Assembly: GCA_018873245.2 (NCBI GenBank)
Contig: JAEMBT020000005.1
Location: forward strand, 8,790,001-8,854,000
Direction: 5' to 3'
DNA: 64,000 nucleotides
Source of the DNA: Archegozetes longisetosus
Taxonomy: Eukaryota > Arthropoda > Arachnida > Sarcoptiformes > Trhypochthoniidae
In this document: in pieces, positions 58,253 to 64,000 of the stretch
How the letters are laid out: each line of letters begins with the position of its first letter
Numbering within the stretch: the first letter of the stretch is position 1
Translations under genes and position numbers: made by a program
The notes under the pieces: model-generated
Told to the model about the DNA's origin: nothing
Databases searched by the model: none
The model's input: only the letters and a program-made list of their open reading frames with translations

Positions 58253-61200
58253 AATGATAAGACAGAGCATGAATAGCTCAGAGCTAAATGTTTGAAAATG
58301 TTGAACATTTGCCAATTAAAATTCATGCATTTGTTAAATAGGATTTTTAAGAGCACTGAGTATTATTATTGTTTAATGTTCGTGAACTAATTGTCGTAAT
58401 CTTAATCGCTTACGAGTTTGAAGAGCTTATGAACATTACTGATTGCGAATTAGGAAAAGTTTTAACTAAAGCATTTTAAAATTTAATACTAGAATTAAAG
58501 GTGAAGTCCTCGTTAAATAATCACTGTTTAGTTGTTGCCAAATCACGAGCATTCATCTTATAAGCTGATAATAATTAAGAAGATAATCAAATATCTGTTG
58601 AATACAAATTAACTAGAATTCTAATTAATGATTAATTGTTCTTCAGAAAATATTTAACCAATCAGATCCATCTTACTTTAGTCACGTTGAATTATTTAAA
58701 CTTGCCTGGTTTTAGGTTTCAATATGTGAACGATTGTAAAGGAATTGCCTAATGATCTAATTTACAGAATTGATAACTCTATTAATTAAGCAATAAAAGT
58801 ACGCAATTTTGTGTTAGATTTGGTCCTATGTTCTGAGTTTAAAATCTAAGCACATTATGAACTGCGCTCAAATTCATGCTTAGAGAATGACTTTTTTGAT
58901 AAATGCTTGAATTAGTTATACGTTGTCTCGATAAGCAAAAACTCTAATGGTATCAATTTATTCTACCCTTTCTCTCGACACTCTATTTCTTTCCTCTTTC
59001 ATGCTTAGATTATTTAAATGGATTTCATATATTTCTTCGAAAAGAAAAAAAGAACAGTTTTAAAGCTTCAGACATGACATTAATTCATATGAAAGTATTA
59101 AATTTTATGTTAATCAAGTTATTGAATAAGATTTTCAAAATGATTTTCATATTGAGACAAATATAACAATTGAGTTAATTTTGCATTTACTTCTGGGGGG
59201 AACTTGTTTTGATCAATGAGTTTTATCCGGAATCAGAGTTTTAAAACTTGGTAATGAAGTAGAAAATTGCAAATAAATCATAATTACATGAAAATGCAGT
59301 CTTTCAATTAGAAGAAAATGTTTAATATATTAATGATAACTATGAATCATTTTAACATAATACAAGTTATTACTATATTATCCTAATTTCAAAGCCCTCA
59401 AACAATTTATGCAATTATCAAAAATGTATTACATAAACATACAACATTCATTAATAATATGATATATTATTTTTGTGTTTGTGCAAGTGGTCAATGGTTT
59501 CACATAAGGTTATATAAAACAGTCAAATGACTGAAAGACTGGCTTCGCTATATAGAGGACGTATGGTAACTTAATTCAAACTTTTACAGCGCATTTGCAT
59601 TGGTAATAGAAGCTAAATAAATCTAGTTTAGAGTCAAATTTGTTATAAAAGACCATTTCTATATGATGTAAAAATAAAAAGCTTTCTCAAAGGTCAATCA
59701 ATTATTTTGATTCATTTAACGCATCGAGCCATTTATCATAAAACCAATTCTATAAATCAAATTAATTTGGGCAATAATGTGAAACATAAAACAACTTAAT
59801 GCATAAAAACTCTTAGTCCATAACTTAGTTTCCGAATTTGCGCTTTGATATGGTAAAAAGAATTTTGATTGAAGCAAGTTAGCTCATTATTTATAATATA
59901 AATTACAACATCTCATAAGCTGATTGTTAGAAAATGTTTTTCAGAAATGGATAATATTATTACAATTCAGGACACGTTTAGCACTAGTTTATCGTTCTTA
60001 ATGTTCATAAATTTTTGTTGGTCTAAATTTCTACTTCATTTATACTTCTCAGCAAAAATCCACGCAATATAATGTTGCAAAAAAAGCTAATCTTCATTCA
60101 GTTTCATTCCTATTTAGTTTCAGTGGTCGACTAAAATTTGATCAAAAAGTTGCGAACCTTCACATAAAATGATAAGCAGAATAAACAAGAGATCGGGTTT
60201 CAGAGTAGGAGAAAAATTCATAGAAACATCAGATAGAATAGTATTTTCTCTATAGGGTACATGATAGAGCCGTAACAATCTGTCTGATGGTATTCCAACT
60301 CTCATTTTCCCTATCATTTGATGTAAGGTATTTGTCGTTTTGAATTTGAAATGAGAAAAAATCCGCGTATGAAAAGCAGCTTAAATTTAGAGAATATAGC
60401 TCAAGTGAAAAAAGAGTAAAAATTTTTGTGCCTATGCCTAATCCTGGGAATTGAGTAGAATACAAAATGGATATAATTCAAGACAAAAAATAGCAGTTGA
60501 TGATGCGGCCACTATGTCTTTTTTCTATGTTCACTGTTGAGTTTAGAGATTTAGATGGAATGTGTTAGAAATATATAAATTCAGTGTAGTCTAACTGTAA
60601 CAGGTGCAACTGAATGTCTCAGGCCAGGTGCGGCCTTTCCTAGTGTTTTTTAAATCTCTCCTACTCCTGGTTCATATTACCTGACTCGTTATCATTTTCA
60701 CCCTCTTGGACACAGCTTTACTATTGTAGAAAAAGGAAAAATCTGCAATTTCTCTCTATTGCAAATCCTCCCCAACACTATTTACTATTGTGTTTGGGGC
60801 AGAAAAACTTTTCGTCGATCAATAACTAATGTTGGAGCACCTTTGCATTGAATTTGTTGGTAATGCGCCGCTCACTGCTTGTACAGCATTACTCTGGTTT
60901 TCAAGTTTTCCATACATAGCAACCATTCGCAGTTAGAGTTCGCTTGACTACTTTTCAGGATTTGCTCATCTGTTCCACGTTTGCCCATATATTTAGATCC
61001 CCTGTTTCTATCTCTATCTGCTCTGTAAAACCAAAAGCAAATTTAGGAAAACTTTTTTGTGTGTTGTACCGATTGTGTAAGTTTGGAATGTGTGCCAATA
61101 GCCCAGTGTGCAATACCATCACAATAATTCACTGTTGAAATTAGTCAATTAAGGACTTGGCTGCAAGTGGCGCTTAGTAAACATTATTTCATTGCATTCC

Positions 61201-61507
61201 TATCATTTCAATGATACGCTCAACTTCTTCGATCAGTTCAACAATTTTCTTCATCCCAATTTTGCTCCTATTCTTATAATCTATTGAGCGCTCTCTCGCT
61301 CTCTATCACTATCTCTCCATCTCTTTCAATAATAGTTTTTTGAATTGTGAAGTGAGAACTACACCATAAAAAGATTGACAATAAATAGAAGCTTTGAATC
61401 CTCGAAAACCGAAACTTCATGTTATATCTCAATAAAAGAATATCTAGAATTTTATGCTAAAAAGTTTATATTATTGGGAGTAATTTGAAAGGAGAAAAAA
61501 GTTTTTA

Positions 61508-61589
61508 ATGGCAATTATTGTGTGGAAAATGGCTTCAAAGCTGATCGTATTGTACTTGATAATCTTTTTGATATTTAGTTTAATATTGG
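61508..61589 (+). CDS. Signal-peptide exon of a further secreted or surface protein gene (partial)
   Basis: ATG at 61508, or the in-frame second ATG at 61529, opens a strongly hydrophobic peptide (LIVLYLIIFLIFSLILG) that ends at a perfect GTAAGT donor in phase 1. The first exon of the Beat-like gene has the same design: signal peptide, phase 1 donor. The rest of the gene would lie beyond the window; no matching Ig exon was found in the remaining 2.4 kb. It may be a second Beat-like paralogue, but only the signal peptide is seen, so the family is not established. Confidence 0.45.
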
Positions 61590-64000
61590 GTAAGTAGAGA
61601 GTATTAGCAAATTATCATAAAATTGCTATCCTTTTGAAAGCTTGGGAAGCATGGATAGAGAAAAGTTGACATTAAATTTGTAGTGTATATAAAATTGGCT
61701 GTCATTAAAAAGCTTGTATCGCATAATATGCTAGTAGTATAACAGCATTTGCATGATTTGCATGAAATGCATGATTCATTATTCTTATCTCTAAATGATA
61801 GGCATCCTCTATCATCATCAGTATTCTCTACAAACAATCCGTTTAGATCTCTCACTCATTCATATGCGTTCAATAGTTTGTGCGAACCCAAACCATTACT
61901 CGTATAATACTTTGAATAAGTACTAATGGTTTTTGTCTTATGCTTTATTTAAAAACGTGGAGCTCTAAGCAAAATAGGAAAATAAATGCAAAAACCGTAG
62001 AAATACTTATCGATGATGGACTTATTTCACGCAGTTTTGTTCAGGAAGTTATATTGTTATAGTACAGGAAGTTTGCAAATTACCTCCAAATATGTTATAT
62101 AGAGAAGAGAAACAGTTTAAGTCTTCTAAACACTATTTTCAAACGTCACATAAAAGGCTAACCAATATTGTTGGCAAATCCAATTTCAATAATTTAATGT
62201 TCTACACAATAGAAAACCAATGCAAATATAAAGTTAAAGTTAGATTTCTTTTCACTCCATTTTTCTAAATCTTTATTCAGTTTTTTTCATGTACTTTATC
62301 TCGACATGTGTATGAGTTCACATATTGTATTCATTCGGATCTAGAATTACTATTTTTATTAGATTTTATGGGTGCGGATCTCTAAAAAAAATAAGTGTTA
62401 GTCTTCATGCAAAAACTGTCCTGACGTTAGGCGAGTTTAAAATAAAAGACTCTATTTGGAGATCAGTATAATGATCTTTTATTTTTATCTCAAATTCACT
62501 ATTGAATTATTGAGTGTTTATTGTTTCAATTTCCGAAATACATAATAGAGTTATATCTGATTTTATGAAACTTTTATGCTTTCAAGTATATGAAATGTTT
62601 AGGTCAAATTTTTCTTTTCTGCAAATGTTTATAAATGAGTAAACGTTTACTCTCTCCAACAATTCTTAATACGATTTAAGCAGAAAAAAGAGGATTTTTC
62701 AAGAGAAAAATTGTGTTTTAATTTTTTATTGCTTTCGCCAAATCTTATATCTTATTGACTGATTCGCTTTCGTTTCGATATCTCGAGGCAACAAAATAAT
62801 CACATGGAAATACTTGGAGAGCGTTTAGGCGTTGAAAATAAGCTCAAAAAAGTATAGGCGTAGAGCTGTATGAAAAAATTCAATACTAATCGAGCCTCAA
62901 GTCTTTTTTAAAGCCAATATATAATAAGGTAATTCTTTTTGTATGTTAACGCGATTTCTATGAACACAAATTAGGTTATTAGAGTTGTTAATGAAGTCCA
63001 TCACGAGCTTGTTTTCAATGTAACAACAATCCCATCACTAATGCTAATCGCCTATTGGTTTCTCTTATAGATTAACTGTACAAAATCCTAAAAAGTTCAG
63101 CATAAAGCTTATATATAGATCGTATTCTGAAGGCGGATATAAAATAAAATGAGAAACATTTGCTTCAGTAAAAAATTGTTATGAAATTGAGTGAAAGCCA
63201 TGTGCATCACGTTCTGCAATAACACGTTGTCGGCGCTTAAGCCGATTTTTGATCTTTTGTTTCTAGATAATAGTTTACTCCTATGTGTTACTAAACATTT
63301 TTGATGCTCTAACAAAGTTTGAATATGTGATTACAAGACGAATTCGATGCTTTCAATTTATATTTTGATGAATACAAATGCATTGATAACATTGATATAC
63401 TATGCAGTACTTGAACGCTAAAGAAGGCTCTGCTTGTGCAAGTCTGTTATCTAGTCTTCGCACTGGCAGTCAAATAGAATCTTTATTCAACTCATATTAT
63501 CATAATATAAACTCCGGAGTTTTAAGCATCGGAGTTGTTAAAAAATTGATTAAAGCTTTGAAAAAACTCAATTAATTGAAATAGAAAAATGAAAACATAC
63601 TCTCTTTGATTGAATGGGAGCTTAAGCTAATTCCTGTTGTATTGAGGAAACGTGTTATAACTTGAAGGGAGACATATGTGAGATATGAAAAACTGAAGTA
63701 CTTTTTAGTCAATTTAGTTGAAGAGCTACTTTTTTTTAAATGTTCGATTTAAATTCAGTTCATGTAGTCCGCGCTGCCTTCAAATGCATCATTTATGAAG
63801 TCTCGCAGCTCTTTGTTGTTGACGAGTTTTAGCTCTATTTCACTCAGTGATATAATAATTTGCATCAACTGCTAGTCAAGTAAACTGCAGGGCTTTTCGG
63901 ACTAACATTTTCTAGTATTAATGCTGAAATTGGAGTATTTAATAAATGGTACGATTACAAAGTTTGCTATAACAGGCATTGGCTTTAGTTTATGCAAATA
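61590..64000. other. Right-edge non-coding sequence, possibly intron
   Basis: No exon recognised; likely the start of a long first intron if the signal-peptide exon is real. Confidence 0.35.

Larger units (their letters stand above)
53258..61507. other. Long non-coding stretch
   Basis: No gene supported. Open frames of 60-100 codons (for example 56571-56873) lack ATG starts or recognisable motifs. It holds a pogo-type MITE, MITE family A copy 3 and an imperfect hairpin (ccccaacac / gtgtttgggg, 60769-60800). Probably intergenic or intronic. Confidence 0.45.

Noticed and set aside
60944..61138. 64-codon plus-strand frame with several Cys
   Set aside because: Begins at a TTG, lacks an in-frame ATG near its start and has no domain.
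1..64000. CRISPR arrays, operons, rRNA genes, riboswitches
   Set aside because: Nothing of the kind was seen; the window has eukaryotic gene structure throughout.

Overview
This is an AT-rich (roughly 70 percent A+T by eye), intron-bearing animal genome segment, almost certainly arthropod. The evidence is a Beaten-path-like (Beat) immunoglobulin gene, a family so far characterised mainly in insects and other arthropods, plus GT-AG introns and many TA-flanked MITEs. An intronless GH16 glycosidase suggests a lineage with horizontally acquired carbohydrate enzymes, such as mites or springtails, but the exact taxon cannot be fixed from the window.

Layout. 1-9 kb holds one orphan minus-strand ORF, a MITE and a foldback element. 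9.0-30.5 kb is a Beat-like plus-strand gene: a signal-peptide exon, a ~14 kb first intron, Ig1 spread over four exons (two of them 48 bp, one 40 bp), then two tandem two-exon versions of Ig2 with identical splice phases. 32.8-34.2 kb is a complete minus-strand syntaxin-8 gene (8 exons, 248 aa).

34.95-40.68 kb is a 5.7 kb DNA transposon with ~125 bp terminal inverted repeats and a perfect 8 bp target duplication. It carries an apparently intact, six-exon Merlin/ISXO2-type DDE transposase (435 aa) and a second ORF with an OTU cysteine-protease signature. 43.9-45.2 kb holds a secreted GH16 enzyme without introns. 45.6-46.6 kb has palindromic repeats and a GC-rich island. 46.6-47.5 kb is a C-type-lectin/collar-like gene interrupted by three in-frame TAA codons.

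47.7-51.0 kb is a nest of selfish DNA: a 1.64 kb Tc1/mariner element with long (about 82 residue) DDE spacing, a decayed unknown AT-rich ORF on the minus strand, and a deletion derivative of a Tc1 element with ~300 bp inverted repeats. 52.3-53.3 kb is a large foldback element. 53-64 kb is mostly non-coding, except for a signal-peptide exon with a perfect splice donor near 61.5 kb that probably opens another secreted-protein gene running off the right edge.

The two clearly functional host genes are unrelated in role: the Beat-like protein is a cell-surface or secreted neural recognition molecule, and syntaxin-8 is an endosomal SNARE. The 35-53 kb interval is dominated by mobile DNA and foreign-looking genes. 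The most unusual item is the Merlin-type element that carries an OTU protease gene.
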